Part shown: positions 11,501-21,686 of the stretch, piece after piece | Layout of the letters: each line of letters begins with the position of its first letter | Position numbering within the stretch: position 1 is the first letter of the stretch | Assembly (NCBI GenBank): GCA_026770025.1 | Contig: JAMXDE010000008.1 | Coordinates: forward strand, 1,984,001-2,048,000 | Length of the DNA: 64,000 nt | Direction of reading: 5' to 3' | From: Craspedostauros australis | Taxonomy: Eukaryota > Bacillariophyta > Bacillariophyceae > Mastogloiales > Achnanthaceae | Made by a program: the position numbers and the translations under genes | The notes under the pieces: generated by a model | Databases searched by the model: none | Told to the model about the DNA's origin: nothing | What the model saw: only the letters and a program-made list of their open reading frames with translations

Positions 11501-14500
11501 GGTGCAGTAGATCTGTTCCCTCCCATGTCGCCACACCGTCCCGACAGCGGCTCACCCGAATTCCTTCGTTCTCATGAGCAAGACAATCCGGAAGCCCCCA
11601 GCACAAGTGAGCAGACATATCGTCCGCAACGTCGTCAACAAGATTCACTTGTCGAACCGCAGGATGATGTTGATGTTTCGATGCCTCCGCAATTCGAGCA
11701 ACACTTTCGTGATGTCCAGTCGAGCGCAAACGCTGGCACCACTACAAGGCGATTGAGTGATGCCGATTTTGATGAGATTGCGATGGCACGGAGCGGGAAT
11801 ACTACCTTCGACGAAATGACTGAATTGCACAATGCTGAACGCAACCATCAAGAGCGACCTGGTGGGATTGCGAACCACCAGGAGCCACAAAGAATGGCCG
11901 GGCACCAACAGAGCGAACTGCAGGGACATCGCATACATCATGAAAAGCACCACCAGTCCAAGCAACAAAGACAGGAGCATGATCAGAAGCAGGAGCAAGC
12001 GCAACGATATCAGCAACCGCAACCTCAAGTGCGCCTCGTGCATGGACAACACCAGCAATCGCAACGCCAGAAGCCAGAGCAACATGATAACTTCAGTCAG
12101 TATCGCGATGGACAGCACCAATTTCCACCGCCACCAGCACAGCAGCAGCATCATCATCAACTTGAGTTGAAGCAACCAGGGCACCATCAGAGTGATGAGG
12201 CTTGGCAGCAATTCCAACCGTCGCCAATGGAACGCAAGCAAAATCAACAGTCCCAGCAGCCCCAACAACTTCATGAAGATCAGAGTGACCAGGGAAGGCA
12301 GTACAGCGAAGAATTTCATGACTACCGCGACCATCCGGAGCAGCAGCAGTTCAATCAACAACAACCAATACGACAGCAAGATCAAGCTCAACTACAACCA
12401 CAACACCAGAACGATGAAAATTGCCAGGCACAGCACCGCCAGTCTCCACAACCTCAAGACTACGATGGACGCCAACGACCAGCACAACAGTCACGCGAAC
12501 ATCATGTACAGCACCATTGGGAACGTGAACACCAACATTCACAACCTCAACATCGACAGCATCAACAAGAACATCCCCATGACGATTGGCAGCACCAGCA
12601 CCAACAAGAACAAGAACAAGAACAACGAAGGCCAGCTCAGAAAGAGCGACCGCATCCACACCAAGATGAGGACTGGGAATCACAAGACGGCTGGCAGCAT
12701 CGGCAAATGCAACGGGCACCACAACACCGCGAACATGCGCACAACTCTCAATCAAAGCACCGTCGACAACATCAAGACCACGGTCACAGCCAAGACCAAG
12801 ATCCAGCCCAACATCCATCTCCACCACCGCTGCTACCATCATCGTCGGAACGATCGTTGGAGACTGCACGAAATGCTGAAGACTACAATTCCCCAGCCAT
12901 GGATGTTGCAGTTGATCTCGATGAATGGCAGCCGACAAAGCCACCGCCCAGGCTGCAGCAGAAACGCGTCTTAGATTATCGCGAATATTCGAAACACTAC
13001 AGTACGCTCGATCGGACTCGCAAAGACGCGCGACAACGGGAGCAGCAGAAGCAGGAGCAGGATGAAGAGCAATACCGCCAACAAAGAGAACAGCGAGATC
13101 AGCAGTATCCCATGTCACAATCATCCGAAACAAACACCACTGACCCTTCCACGGTGTGTGAGTCAATATCCTTGAATTCACACGCCGATCATTGGATTGG
13201 ATCGTCTGGATCCCAAGAGCTGAAATGTCACAAGCCTGACGACCAAAGTCGCGCACCTTCAACAAGCACCGGCAGCAGCGTGTCGATGGCATTGAACCCA
13301 CTCGAACAGGGCACAGTCGAACGTCGCTTCTATCAGGCGCACCAGCAATTGGACAAGGTGAAAGGGCGCGCGTCAACTGGGACGGCAAAGACGAAAGACC
13401 GGGATCCAAGACGCGCAGAAAGATTTGAAGCCCAAGATGCGGAATTCTTCACTGCATCCGACGGCCAGTGGGAGCCCTTCAACAATGGCTTGCATCCAAC
13501 TTGCATCATGCACAATGCACAAGCACACCAACACCCACTGCCTCCGACTCAGAATGGTCAAGGCTTAACATCAAACATGGCGAAGATGCCGACGCCGACT
13601 CAACACTTCGCATCATCTGATTTCGGAGACTTCGAAAAGCCTCAATCTGCTGAGGTGTTCGACAACCCCTACAATGCCGCCGCCAACAGTACCAAGTTCG
13701 ATGACAATCATCATCCGAAAGGCTATTACGAATCCTACAGAGAACGGTATCACGCCACTTCCGACAACAATCCAGGCCAAGTGCAAACTAACGGTACGAA
13801 CCCAGATCATCGTCAGCGTCGAAACTACGATGGCTTCGATCAACCACTGCCACAGCACAAGCATGAACGTCCGAGAAAGGAGACTGCCCACGACGCTCAC
13901 ACTCCTGCAGATGAGTGGCGTCATCCGCATCCCCACTATCAATTCTCAGCAGCTTCTCACGAACACGTTGTGCCACCAGTGCATCAGTGCGAGTCAGGCA
14001 TCAGCAAATACGCTGAGGAATGTGAGGTGCACCAGGCAAATTGCGCCCATCAAGTGCAGAAGCTACACTCAAAACTGAACTCGATCGTCGATGCCAGCAG
14101 CGAAAAGGGCGCGGCTTGTCATCGTACTGGCATGGACATGGCCAATGCAATGCCTGCGATACCTACCAATGCGGACGCTTTCGATTCAGATGCCTGCGTC
14201 GATCTCATGCAAGTTGACGATGGCGATGGCAATGGCAATGACAATGACAATGGCGACAACGATAAACATGTCCAGCACCAGCACCATCGCCAGCCCCAGG
14301 AAGAAGAAGTTCCAACTGCACAAGCCGAGTTCAGAGATGTTAGTGCTGCCAGATCGGCTGCGGAAGATGATCCCGAGACTCTGAGAGAGAAACGATCATT
14401 TGAAAACATCCTTAAGATCAACACGACAACCAGCAGCATCAACGAAGACCGCAGTGGCGTCGACGACTACATCAAAGATGATGTCGATGACGGATGGGAT

Positions 14501-15442
14501 GGTTGGACGAAGGGAACGAGGGACACGAACGAGGCCAACACGACGATCCCAGCAGCATCCGAGGGCGTCGGTGTAGAAGCAGCCACCAATCTTCGGCAAA
14601 CGCAACAGCTTGATTCTCCAATTGACGAAGATGAATTGCGCGAGACCGCTAGATTGAACGGAATTCCAATGAACGTCGTCGATGTGGTGTTGCAACAGTC
14701 GAAGATGAGAGGTGCGGATGAGCAGTCACCTCAAGGCATGGAGCCACTGCAATCCGAAACCCGCCGCGGATTTCAATCCGCGATAGACCCGCACTACTGT
14801 GCATCGGAGGAAGATCCTCCAGGTTCGGAATCGTCGCCGATCGGAGCGCATGTTCAGAATGTGAGCAGCATCGATCCTCCGCAGTACGACGGGTCGGAGT
14901 ACGGTGCATCAAGCCGCAGGGAACGCACAGGGATCGAACCGGCCGAGACTCTCTCAGCGTACAGCGAAGAGAGGACGCATGCCATCATCCCCGGCCCCAG
15001 CGCAGACCCATGGGCAGGCCGAGATCCTTCACCGCTGAGCGTCCCGGACACCTTCTTCGAGGATACGCCGGAGGGCACGACGCAAGAGGAGCTGGACCTT
15101 CTGAACCGCTTCATCGAAGTCGCGGCAACCAACTTTGATGGCAAGGAGCTGAGCAGCAACTCTGAGGCAGCCGTGCGATCAGCCGCCGCCAAGCTCGGCC
15201 TGTCCGAGATCATGGTGGATCAGCTCATCCGCCAGGCCAGGCAGAACAACGAACGTCTCAGAGCAACAGACGCAGACAAGGACCGCGCACCCGATTCTCC
15301 AGCCACGGCCGAAACACCTCCCACAGCATCCTGTCAGATGTGGGAGAGCGTGACTCAGCAACTATCCTCTTTCACCAGTCGGTTCACCTCCTGCAACGAC
15401 GATACCAGCAGCCATGCCTCATTGGAGACATACCAATACTAA
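5573..15442 (+). CDS. Giant Q/H-rich intrinsically disordered protein (3289 aa)
   Basis: A single uninterrupted 9.87-kb frame. The ATG at 5573 is the first after an in-frame stop at 5528-5530. The N-terminus is Lys/Ala/Thr-rich and carries a TAK tandem repeat. A predicted helical module sits at about residues 193-243, followed by an ordered-looking stretch to about 420 and a Pro-Gln-Ser repeat (about 444-482). There is a strongly Gln/His-rich region at about 2100-2515. Two further helical-module cores lie near the C-terminus (3022-3041 and 3201-3220). The modules match the one in the upstream giant gene, so the two genes are probably related. Long acidic, Gln and Asn-His tracts suggest a scaffold or condensate-forming protein, but that is inference. 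No catalytic motif is visible. An unrecognised upstream exon is possible because the leader has no clear promoter. Confidence 0.85.
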   Translation: MRPIIAPNHGWQPKTPVKSWAPSTAPTPAKAKTTIRKQTPSKPAIRAAPSPLTEAKVATKATATAKPILTARVKATVVAKTAKTAKTAKTAKTTPKTPSRKRPPPVLPSPAAPKATRTEHASSNSTENSENMRKRKSDVHDEASETTSVNTLAGFLISSKPNKSRRSSGRGRSSFGTNPHNPLSPSSSTAIESLNHFIYQAGKIYHGNTELTAPEEARLRSAASHAGLSMSVVDALLEQTADSSAVIKYFVNTDDAFTRKMREESYLSSILSNNGMDVQSSEDQNFNLMDSLWRILMLRVVQQFLEENDMNLSDVLDKSSLTNRLNGEVVEARYDRNGSLIQMDDSVIRMLRDYTRERQQVSIPESDVIAARIEANSHNDFKPVHKYPEQDLVELSQAYEDRLIQESRFDELKTNGRGGHSRHCSRDSMSVYTYGAGNARQPSPQPQSQPQSQPRSQSQPQSQPQSQPQSQPQSQPQSQPQPLRPLKDQQDAGSKAESKSKSKSNVRLKPKGNTHATSVHQSPSHHANMGRVTEVPEAKETTMATKRQAADGPKPKTGPKKMSAVQRGLAVFGKTIQSETAEAQETKAAGDATQGTKPLPKPMSKPLPRPSSKSSSKPLPKATTTTTSTPNTSSARKAEPRKIATDAAPASASTQPPLRSVAPTAGPAPTPTPTPASAARRGGEPGDSIGVTSVNDENVPPNSRDSARASETAHANTQRSVVPPQQSQPISYPLQSTSEGKSWVSRTDPDASIVDVTHDSALPTESQPKECPHDDGPEADQVQAENKPTKPLHPSSNPRVGRAAFAAFNAKHKAKLQRRKQPVKSHQNSKETIAVPDQSVGSTPPQDDSQHSASIASVQETMDVDSDSIAGQPNEEDYWSEALSNMQDSDDDDDDDEDDDSETDSECTLEQSSMPLHQALDQNSRRRQNKASPLRQQRRNVSIKTITVASISVHDESMQKPPLHRRSDSFQKHDDALPVHHAEIRSMAQVGTEHASAGRRSVEDSLADKSLRINNSDKENQGITNGRLSMTTLARPVPKITSKIKDAMQTFEQVNDNAGADRTKTGSYATATHGMAGHVISTNQRFADVAEDGTAQHLHEYDNADHASPFPSDDSSPPYSANSKPQLNANANPPCKLSAQRGGYNTNSVPSDTMSTKRQNASLRTKGSAQVVHTHRAHSTAMLPTHHQRDEPIVAATVEGDHNISAERSIRNQSLEQDHNRVRPFHDKRGPANHDHSAFEPTVHNHDSDAHHIADDEHFQGHAGAHLHLAADQSSRSIATSKPNLINARRNASALRVQEEEKSGASGDATSGKHDGERTSQVVGSDFQENWTAFERKPNWSKIQHSRRSASGQPTSETTSPRPTSDPAQGQKRTIVMEPKRFPAPRSQPQDLQTVDPSKLPSRARVQTTINSHQNTQSTQNTHTIRGNARKDRVQNQQAYWQQALDEEPEDSYDDQEPHMDPRILIDSYADDSALYQQRKRPFEQAGHAKQSSHRNRQRMRRGATNGTGTPNHGTEHDASDEDMQVEQIHEHAAPPGSEQAAARHDLDLEGWQEYFDGMPNDFDRRSPAKIKVETVASGSSADSASISVSGSTSSSVLAPAATRQRKTVDEPQHESSPATEAEKEANQRNNLSASSPMPSQVSVSKHPLVGTPTHTTRMRHMKRDSGPPKPIRSPHQHQDQQEQQSHHRQYQQYQQQQTSPQQLANRQTDSSSSLSKALHDTSVKRTEQGEGFSPFERSNDEVAPFGHSFAPNNSAVVSGHAPHNEFGVRNDVANTDTNNENHKDFERGNGSIGHYLHSHTIKNKMGHTVLPLRAATSATSNESNATTPYAPQPPKPIWPSTNMTKPQRSKHDLNPKLEVEGFVELDERNDASSFQDENMEPTAARESVGLMHHQSSTEHFQSPMGEDVPPPQKRVGQHQYQAPPRPFGHNLAEAPREHDAPMRARRGRASDLFNDHVPTSSRKQGREPRMPSPPHGAVDLFPPMSPHRPDSGSPEFLRSHEQDNPEAPSTSEQTYRPQRRQQDSLVEPQDDVDVSMPPQFEQHFRDVQSSANAGTTTRRLSDADFDEIAMARSGNTTFDEMTELHNAERNHQERPGGIANHQEPQRMAGHQQSELQGHRIHHEKHHQSKQQRQEHDQKQEQAQRYQQPQPQVRLVHGQHQQSQRQKPEQHDNFSQYRDGQHQFPPPPAQQQHHHQLELKQPGHHQSDEAWQQFQPSPMERKQNQQSQQPQQLHEDQSDQGRQYSEEFHDYRDHPEQQQFNQQQPIRQQDQAQLQPQHQNDENCQAQHRQSPQPQDYDGRQRPAQQSREHHVQHHWEREHQHSQPQHRQHQQEHPHDDWQHQHQQEQEQEQRRPAQKERPHPHQDEDWESQDGWQHRQMQRAPQHREHAHNSQSKHRRQHQDHGHSQDQDPAQHPSPPPLLPSSSERSLETARNAEDYNSPAMDVAVDLDEWQPTKPPPRLQQKRVLDYREYSKHYSTLDRTRKDARQREQQKQEQDEEQYRQQREQRDQQYPMSQSSETNTTDPSTVCESISLNSHADHWIGSSGSQELKCHKPDDQSRAPSTSTGSSVSMALNPLEQGTVERRFYQAHQQLDKVKGRASTGTAKTKDRDPRRAERFEAQDAEFFTASDGQWEPFNNGLHPTCIMHNAQAHQHPLPPTQNGQGLTSNMAKMPTPTQHFASSDFGDFEKPQSAEVFDNPYNAAANSTKFDDNHHPKGYYESYRERYHATSDNNPGQVQTNGTNPDHRQRRNYDGFDQPLPQHKHERPRKETAHDAHTPADEWRHPHPHYQFSAASHEHVVPPVHQCESGISKYAEECEVHQANCAHQVQKLHSKLNSIVDASSEKGAACHRTGMDMANAMPAIPTNADAFDSDACVDLMQVDDGDGNGNDNDNGDNDKHVQHQHHRQPQEEEVPTAQAEFRDVSAARSAAEDDPETLREKRSFENILKINTTTSSINEDRSGVDDYIKDDVDDGWDGWTKGTRDTNEANTTIPAASEGVGVEAATNLRQTQQLDSPIDEDELRETARLNGIPMNVVDVVLQQSKMRGADEQSPQGMEPLQSETRRGFQSAIDPHYCASEEDPPGSESSPIGAHVQNVSSIDPPQYDGSEYGASSRRERTGIEPAETLSAYSEERTHAIIPGPSADPWAGRDPSPLSVPDTFFEDTPEGTTQEELDLLNRFIEVAATNFDGKELSSNSEAAVRSAAAKLGLSEIMVDQLIRQARQNNERLRATDADKDRAPDSPATAETPPTASCQMWESVTQQLSSFTSRFTSCNDDTSSHASLETYQY
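5807..5848 (+). repeat. 9-bp tandem repeat (ACAGCAAAG) in coding sequence
   Basis: Four exact 9-bp units (5813-5848) and a preceding partial unit encode a repeated Thr-Ala-Lys tripeptide. The period is in frame, so copy-number change would not break the gene. Confidence 0.85.
6227..6286 (+). other. Shared helical module, copy 2
   Basis: The core is LRSAASHAGLSMSVVDALLE, residues 219-238 of the giant Q/H-rich protein, preceded by a helix starting at about residue 193. It is the copy closest to the apparent consensus R-x-A-A-x3-G-L-S-x2-V-V-D-x-L-L. Confidence 0.6.
6903..7017 (+). repeat. Degenerate 12-bp tandem repeat encoding Pro-Gln-Ser-Gln
   Basis: About nine degenerate units of a CCTCAATCCCAA-like 12-mer encode a Pro-Gln-Ser-Gln repeat in the giant protein. 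Variation is mostly at third codon positions, so selection on the peptide or an older expansion is likely. Confidence 0.8.
11874..13115 (+). repeat. Gln/His-rich low-complexity coding region
   Basis: About 415 codons dominated by CAA, CAG, CAT and CAC, interspersed with charged residues (residues 2100-2515 of the giant protein). Mixed codons show that this is not a simple CAG microsatellite. Such compositions are typical of condensate-prone or prion-like regions (general knowledge; not shown here). Confidence 0.75.
14636..15232 (+). other. Shared helical modules, copies 3 and 4
   Basis: Two cores lie near the C-terminus: LRETARLNGIPMNVVDVVLQ (nt 14636-14695, residues 3022-3041) and VRSAAAKLGLSEIMVDQLIR (nt 15173-15232, residues 3201-3220). 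The second has a full upstream helix starting at residue 3174. The first is shorter and may be degenerate. Confidence 0.6.
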
Positions 15443-16106
15443 GCGTGCAAAGCAGCTGCTTGTGGAAAGCGTCGGAATACTCGTATGTAGCACAGTATAG
15501 TCCTGTATTGTTGATTGTGCTGTGCTGGGCTTATGTGTAATATCTCTGCTCATTGAATGATGCTCGGCAACTATATGCCATGTACACGACTACCTAACTC
15601 GAGGGTGGCCGAACCTCGACGCTTCCCATATCTAAACAAGTTTCTTGTCTACGGGTCCTGTTCCAGACATATCGCCACGACTGAGCACTCATAATATTTG
15701 AGTTTTATTCAAATTGCCGCAACTCCATTTGGGCTTTGTTCGCTTCGGATGCAGCGTTGTCACATGACGGAAACTGTTCGTTCGCTTGGTTGATGTTCTG
15801 CTGCCAGTCGCGATGACAGCAACAGCTCAAACCCAAAACCTCAAAGCATCGGCACTGTGATTGCAAGCACAGGCCACTTCCGTTGTGCGTATACTCACAA
15901 TCACACTCAACACCATTCCATTGTTTCTGAAGAGGGAGCAAGGTGAAGCCCACGCAACACATAGCATCGATCGAACGGCTGTTTGTCCGTCCGTCTGTTC
16001 GAGCGAGAAGACAACAGACTTTGATTGAGCGTTCATCGAGCGTAGCATAGCAGTACGCTGCTGGTATTCTGCTCGTACTCTTACTCATCGCAACACTGTG
16101 GACAAG
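15443..16106. other. Intergenic region
   Basis: This holds the 3' end of the giant gene and the upstream region and leader of the Rab3GAP2-like gene. I see no gene, no RNA gene and no strong repeat here. Confidence 0.5.
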
Positions 16107-19100
16107 ATGGAGGGAGATGACAAGCACTTCATCGAGGCCGCGGCGCTGCTGTCGCACATCCAGATGATGGAGTCGAGGTTGGGATCGATGCAGCACCTTG
16201 GACACCCTCCGCCGCCCAGGATCATCATGTGCCCCATGCCCAATCGTCCATCCGGCTTTCCCAACTCCAACACCAAGGTGGTGTTCGCCACGCTGGTGTA
16301 CACGCAGCGCTGCGCCTCCGCTCAGTTGCTCAAGGAATCCGCAGACTTCTCCTCGGTGGGAGCCCCAGTGGAGGTTCTCAGTCTGTCAGGCGACGAACAG
16401 ATCGTCTGCGCAAGGGCGGTTCCGCTGGAAAGCGACTACCTTTCCGCAGAGGACACGCTCATCGTGCCCGATCGCAGCACGTCCATGGAGGAGGACGACG
16501 ATCACGTCGTGTCGTTGATGACGGGAGGCGTGGTCCCCGTTGCTGTGTCTGCTCGTGTTTGCATGATTTTCGGCACCAGCGCGGGCAGGGTGCTGTCCGT
16601 CGAGTTCTCCGTCAACGTGCGGACGATGCATCTCGTGCGGAGGGACAACACCCTGGGCGACGAGATGCTGCCGTACTTCGAGCCACTCCCGCATTCCAAG
16701 CTCACGACCCGGCAGAACCAGGACTACACTCCGGCACCTGCCAGCAAGGCGAGCAAAACATCGCGGGCGCCAGTGCAAGGCGGATTGGGACGTCCGGCCG
16801 GTGCGGCCAAGGTGGTGCCATTCGGTCCGAAGGGAGGTGTCACGGCCATCACTCTGCAGAGCGTAGCATCGCCAGGAGACAAGCGTCCCACCACCTTCAT
16901 TTGGATGTCATTTTCCGATGGTCAGACGATGCGATTGCATCACGCAGGCTTCTTCCCATCGGTGGTGCAGATGCACGACGATGCAAGCAAGCAGTCGGAC
17001 CCGACGTCGTTGGAGCAGCGTTTGTCACAAGGCGAAGATGCCATCCTCAAGCTGCAGCTGTGCGCACCAGATCTCGAGGCCAGCTCGGTGACTGTCATTC
17101 CGATGTCTGTCGCGTATCCATCACCGCTTGCACCCTTGTCCGGTGACATCATGGATGCGATCATGGGGGATGGCTCGATCGAGGAAGATGAATCCAAGGC
17201 CAACACGGAAGACCCCACGTACGAGGCCATCGCGTTCAGCCCCGACTACATGCTGGATACATTCCCGACCATCGCATACTTCACGTCAGAAGATCAATGC
17301 CACGGGCAGATCATCAGCGATCCGCTCGACAGCGTCGCAGCACCGGAAGCGAACGTGATTGGGAGCATGTTCGGCGGTGCGGTGTCCTTGCTGGGCGGCG
17401 TCGTCGGCGGCCTCGTCAGCGCAGCGACAGCAACAGTGGTCAAACCGAAGCGTGCTAGCCAAATCGAGGTGGTGGACGCAGCTCCCGAGGGGGCGCTGCA
17501 GGAGTGCCACTGGGATCCGCGCATTCCCTTCCCTTCGATGAATACACGACCGACCTTTCTGTACTGCGGATATGAAACGCACGACTATCCCCGGAGGATC
17601 ACGTCCTGCACAGTTGATCCCGACGGTAAGTTGGCCGCATTCACCGATACGCTGGGACGAGTCTCGCTCGTCGATCTGGCAACGAAGCAAGTCATTCGCA
17701 TGTGGAAGGGGTACCGCGAGACGGTGTGCGAGTGGATCGAGATTCCGCAGAACATTGTCGGAGAGCCATGGCGAGCCCCCAAACTGACGTACCTTGTCAT
17801 GCATTCCAAGCAACGGCGCGTTGTCGAGGTTTGGAGGACTCGGCACGGATCCAAGGTCCACAGCATCCAAGTCGGACGAGATGCGCAGCTGGTCCCCTGC
17901 CGCGAGACGTCGCCGGTGGGATACGTCTCTGCGTGCTACCTCGCGCATTCCAACATTGCATTCTCATCGATGAACCAGCTCGAGAAGATCGTCTTTGAGG
18001 AATCCAACACGCCACGCGAAGGCGTCACAACGAGAGCGAGCTACGAGGTGCAGAAACGACAGCCTGAACACTCTCACGACGATGCCGTGCGCCTCCAACG
18101 TCTCCAGCAGCTCCTCGGCAACACAAACATCGTCTGCCAGTCCATCGACGTCTACAAGGCATTCCAAAACATTGACTCGGTCAAGGATCTTTCCATCGCG
18201 CTCGATCTGATCGCCGTCGCTCCCGTGCTGGAGGAACGAATGGGAGTCGAAGGCTCCACCTTCCAACGACTGGCACTTTCGCATTGTCGCCAAAAGCTGG
18301 ATGATGCTGTGCGCAAGGCCAACGGCGAAGCGATTACGAATCCATTCGTCATGATCCTTGCATTCAAGCTGACGTACTTTTCGCAAGTGAGTACCTATAT
18401 CTTTGAAATGACGTGTATGGTATGATTGTCGGTCTGCATGCATTAGCACAAGTATGGCTACGATGCAGGGCTTGTGTGATGTGCATATATCTGTGTGGTG
18501 GAAATCACCGCTTCAATTTGCCGGCGCTATCCTCCAATCCCATGCTCTGACTCCGTTGATCTCGACGCTTCGCTTGGCAACACTTTTCACCACTCACCAC
18601 CAATAAACCATCAACGCATCGACAACACACTACACGCGTGGCCACGATTGACAGATCATCAAATCATTCGATTTGCTTCACAAATTCGAGCTTGATCCGC
18701 CCGCTCCGGTCAAAGCAAAAGACATTGCACCACAGTCGGACTGGGCGGTCGAAGCCGTCGGATGGACTTCGACGTATGACAAAATCCACAAAGAGACAGA
18801 CAGCAAAGACCAAACACAAGAAGCTGTTCTCATGCAAGTCACCAAGTTCTTTGTGTTCGCCAATGCCTGCGTGGCACCAAGGAACAGCCAGACAGACCAA
18901 TGCCCGGGTCCGCAACCGGGGTACAAGATCTTCTTCAGCGATAGTTCCAAGACACGCAAAGACGTGCTGATCCACATCTTTCGGCCGTTGTTGGGGGATG
19001 TGTTTTCGTTTGGCGTCGTCGATGACATGTTCGCGGCACTTGGCCTCACGGCTGAATTGGACTATCTTCAGAAGGTGCGTCGCCGTCGCCGTTACTATCG

Positions 19101-21467
19101 CCGGAATGCTCGTTTGTGATTGTGATTGTGATTATGCCCGCGTTGACTTTCGTGTTGATGTTGGGGTTGTCATTTTTCAGTGTGATCCCGCCAAACATCC
19201 CTTTCTGACACATCTCCTCTTTCCATCATCTCCGCGCATTACGGACTCTCATTTTCCCTGATTTTGTTTTGGTTGACCCTGGGTCTTCACCACCGCAGTG
19301 CTTCGGTGAGTGGTTCTTATCGCTCTCGGTGCAAGAGGCCACAGAACACGCCCTCTTCATCACAGAGTCACCCATGTCCCGGTGGCTTCAGGTCATGGTG
19401 GAGAAGCAGATCGCAAACAAGTCCTACAACGATTCAGGAATCTTGATGCATGCTTTGTTTACCTTTTGCAGGAAGTCGGAAGATCTTGTGCGAGCGTTCT
19501 ACTTGGCCACGCTATGCCGCGATTCCGTGCTGAAGGTCACAAAAAAGAAAGAAGAAGAGACCTACGGGAAAATATCAAGCGACGAGTTCGGTAAGTCGTC
19601 GTATATGCCATCGCCATTACCATCGCCATGCATGTGTAGTGCTGGTATAGGCAACGTGGGTGATCGTACTGCAGTCGCACTGACGTGTGTCTGTCCTTTC
19701 AATTTGCTGTTTTTCTTTTTTGCCTCTTTGTGGTGCCGTTCCACCGGATGAATTCGCACAGTGGAATCATGGGAAATGTTGCTGCGCAAGCTTCGCATGT
19801 GCCTGCTGATCACACTGCGGCTAAAGGGCAAACGGCTTGGCGTGGAACCATTGACAGTGTACAGCGCGGAGCGGCCTGGCAACTTTTCGGTGCTGGAATG
19901 GCTCGCTATGGATGAGCTCGACATCAGCCACAACCAGGATGAGATTTTGTCGCTCGAGAGGGCCTGCAGGATCAGCAGCCATGCCTTCAACCCCTGCAGC
20001 AGGTATGGCGACGACCCTGCCAGATGGAAAGCAATTCAGAAGTCTTGCGTCGCTGCATCGATCAGTGAGGCGGAACGCGCTGAGTACTTGGTTGACTTTG
20101 ATGACGCTGAGCGTCTTTGCCCCCTGTTGCTGTACCTGAAGACCTACAACAGGCAGGAGTGGGTGGCAGCACACAGGGCACTGCAGCTGGCATCAGAATG
20201 GGGTCGCAGCCCCAACAATCTTGACACGTTGGAAGCTGCGGTGGCTGCACTTGGCAGCATCCCAATGAATCACAACTTCAAGGTTCTCGCATGTGCCATC
20301 CGGCTGGAGCTTTGGCAGAATCGCTTCCGACCGGTCCTCCGCGCACTCCTCTTCGGGTTTGACGATGTGCAAGAGATCAGCTCGGCTGCCGTCGCACCGC
20401 TGATCGAGCGTCGAGAATGGCTGATCAGATTTGGGAAGGAGGCGAATCGTTTTCTCGACGCCCTCTCTGGCGTTGAATGGGAGTACGGCGAAGAACCCGA
20501 TGATTTCAAATCATTGCCCATCATCACAGACGACGATGGCGGCAGCAGCATGAACAACAATGAAAACAACACTCACAGCAGTGGCGGTGGCGGCGGCAGC
20601 CCTCCCAGTTCTCCGAACAGGGAGAACAGCAACGCATCGTCGCCATACGCGGAAGAAGGCAAGGAGCAAGCAGATGCACCCGAAAAGCGTGCGAGCGTTT
20701 GGCCGCCCATCCAGGAGGATCACGTGTTGGAGCGCCTGGTCCGGAAATCTCGCAAGCTGGATTCGACCGCAGTCGATGCGCACCGCTCGTTGATCTGTGC
20801 CGTGCTGGTATCTTCCGACACATCGATGCTGGTCGATTGCGTACCAGCCTTTTACGACCTGTTCGGAAGCCAGGCCATCTTCAAGAACATGACGCCGTTG
20901 GAAGATGCAGATGACAAGCGTCATGCGTTCATGCAGGACGCAACAGTGGCGTACGCCAAGCGGTACAAGGGCCCCGCGCTGGACGTGCTCGAACTCAATG
21001 AAATTGAAACGCTTGCAGACCTTTGGGAGTTCGACATGGTGAATGTGAGGACGCTGTTCCTGCTTGCCATGTACGAGTTCGGCAAGGATCGTTCCGTGGA
21101 CGAACTGCTGACGAAGTGTGCTGACACCATCAGCGTCCATCATTTCTGCGAGAACGGAGTGGACATCGTCTGCCGCCGGCTGCATGACATCCTGCACGTG
21201 CGGCAACCCACCGAAGTGCAAAATGTGATGAGCATGCTGGATGCCAACGTATGCGAGCAAATCCGGGAGCGAGCGGAAAGCTCGGAGCCGTTGGTGGTCG
21301 GCAAGCTGAATGTTCCAGTGCAGGACACTCACGTCTTTGCCCTGAGGTTGCTGAGCCTCGCGGCTGTGGCGGAGATCTCGAAGGAGGATCGCATCCAAAT
21401 CCATTCCTTGATCGTTCTGAGCGGATCGCTGGTGAAGGCGGTGGAGGAGGCCATGAGTGCGGAGTAA
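16107..21467 (+). CDS. RAB3GAP2: Rab3 GTPase-activating protein non-catalytic subunit (Rab3GAP2-like)
   Basis: Four exons: 16107-18386, 18655-19074, 19299-19590 and 19762-21467. All junctions are GT-AG and the sum is 4698 nt (1565 aa). Introns are 268, 224 and 171 bp. The family signature is the N-terminal beta-propeller segment around residues 505-590: a GKLAAFTD-type blade, then RMWKGYRE, then a VVEVWRTRHG-type blade followed by QVGRD. This is characteristic of the Rab3GAP regulatory subunit, which with Rab3GAP1 forms a GAP/GEF complex acting on Rab3 and Rab18 at ER and secretory membranes (family knowledge). The ATG at 16107 has a purine at -3 and a G at +4. A Gly/Ala/Val-rich stretch at about 421-445 and an Asn/Ser/Gly linker in the last exon (nt about 20545-20650) look like lineage-specific insertions. 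Human RAB3GAP2 is about 1390 aa, so this protein is somewhat longer. Confidence 0.85.
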
Positions 21468-21686
21468 TGCGCGCTATTAAATCCACTCGTCATCCACGTA
21501 CCCATCGTGTGACACAGGAGCAGATTGTGCGATAAGGGCGTATGGCATACCAGCTAGCACGTGTAATGTAGTGCAAGCGCATTGAGTATTTTCAAGCAGT
21601 GGTTCATTCTGAACTTTACTCGATTACTGCTACTCTACGAGCTATGGAAGCACCACCCGAATACGAGTACTCGTATTCATGTTGAA

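Noticed and set aside
12351..13409. 352-codon minus-strand frame and overlapping plus-strand frame 12192-12974
   Set aside because: Both are shadows of the Gln/His-rich region, in which CAN codons suppress stops in other frames.
20545..20650. SPPSSPNR motif shared by the Rab3GAP2-like linker and the acidic giant protein (about 3538-3561)
   Set aside because: Low-complexity proline-directed sequence common in disordered regions; chance convergence is the simpler explanation.
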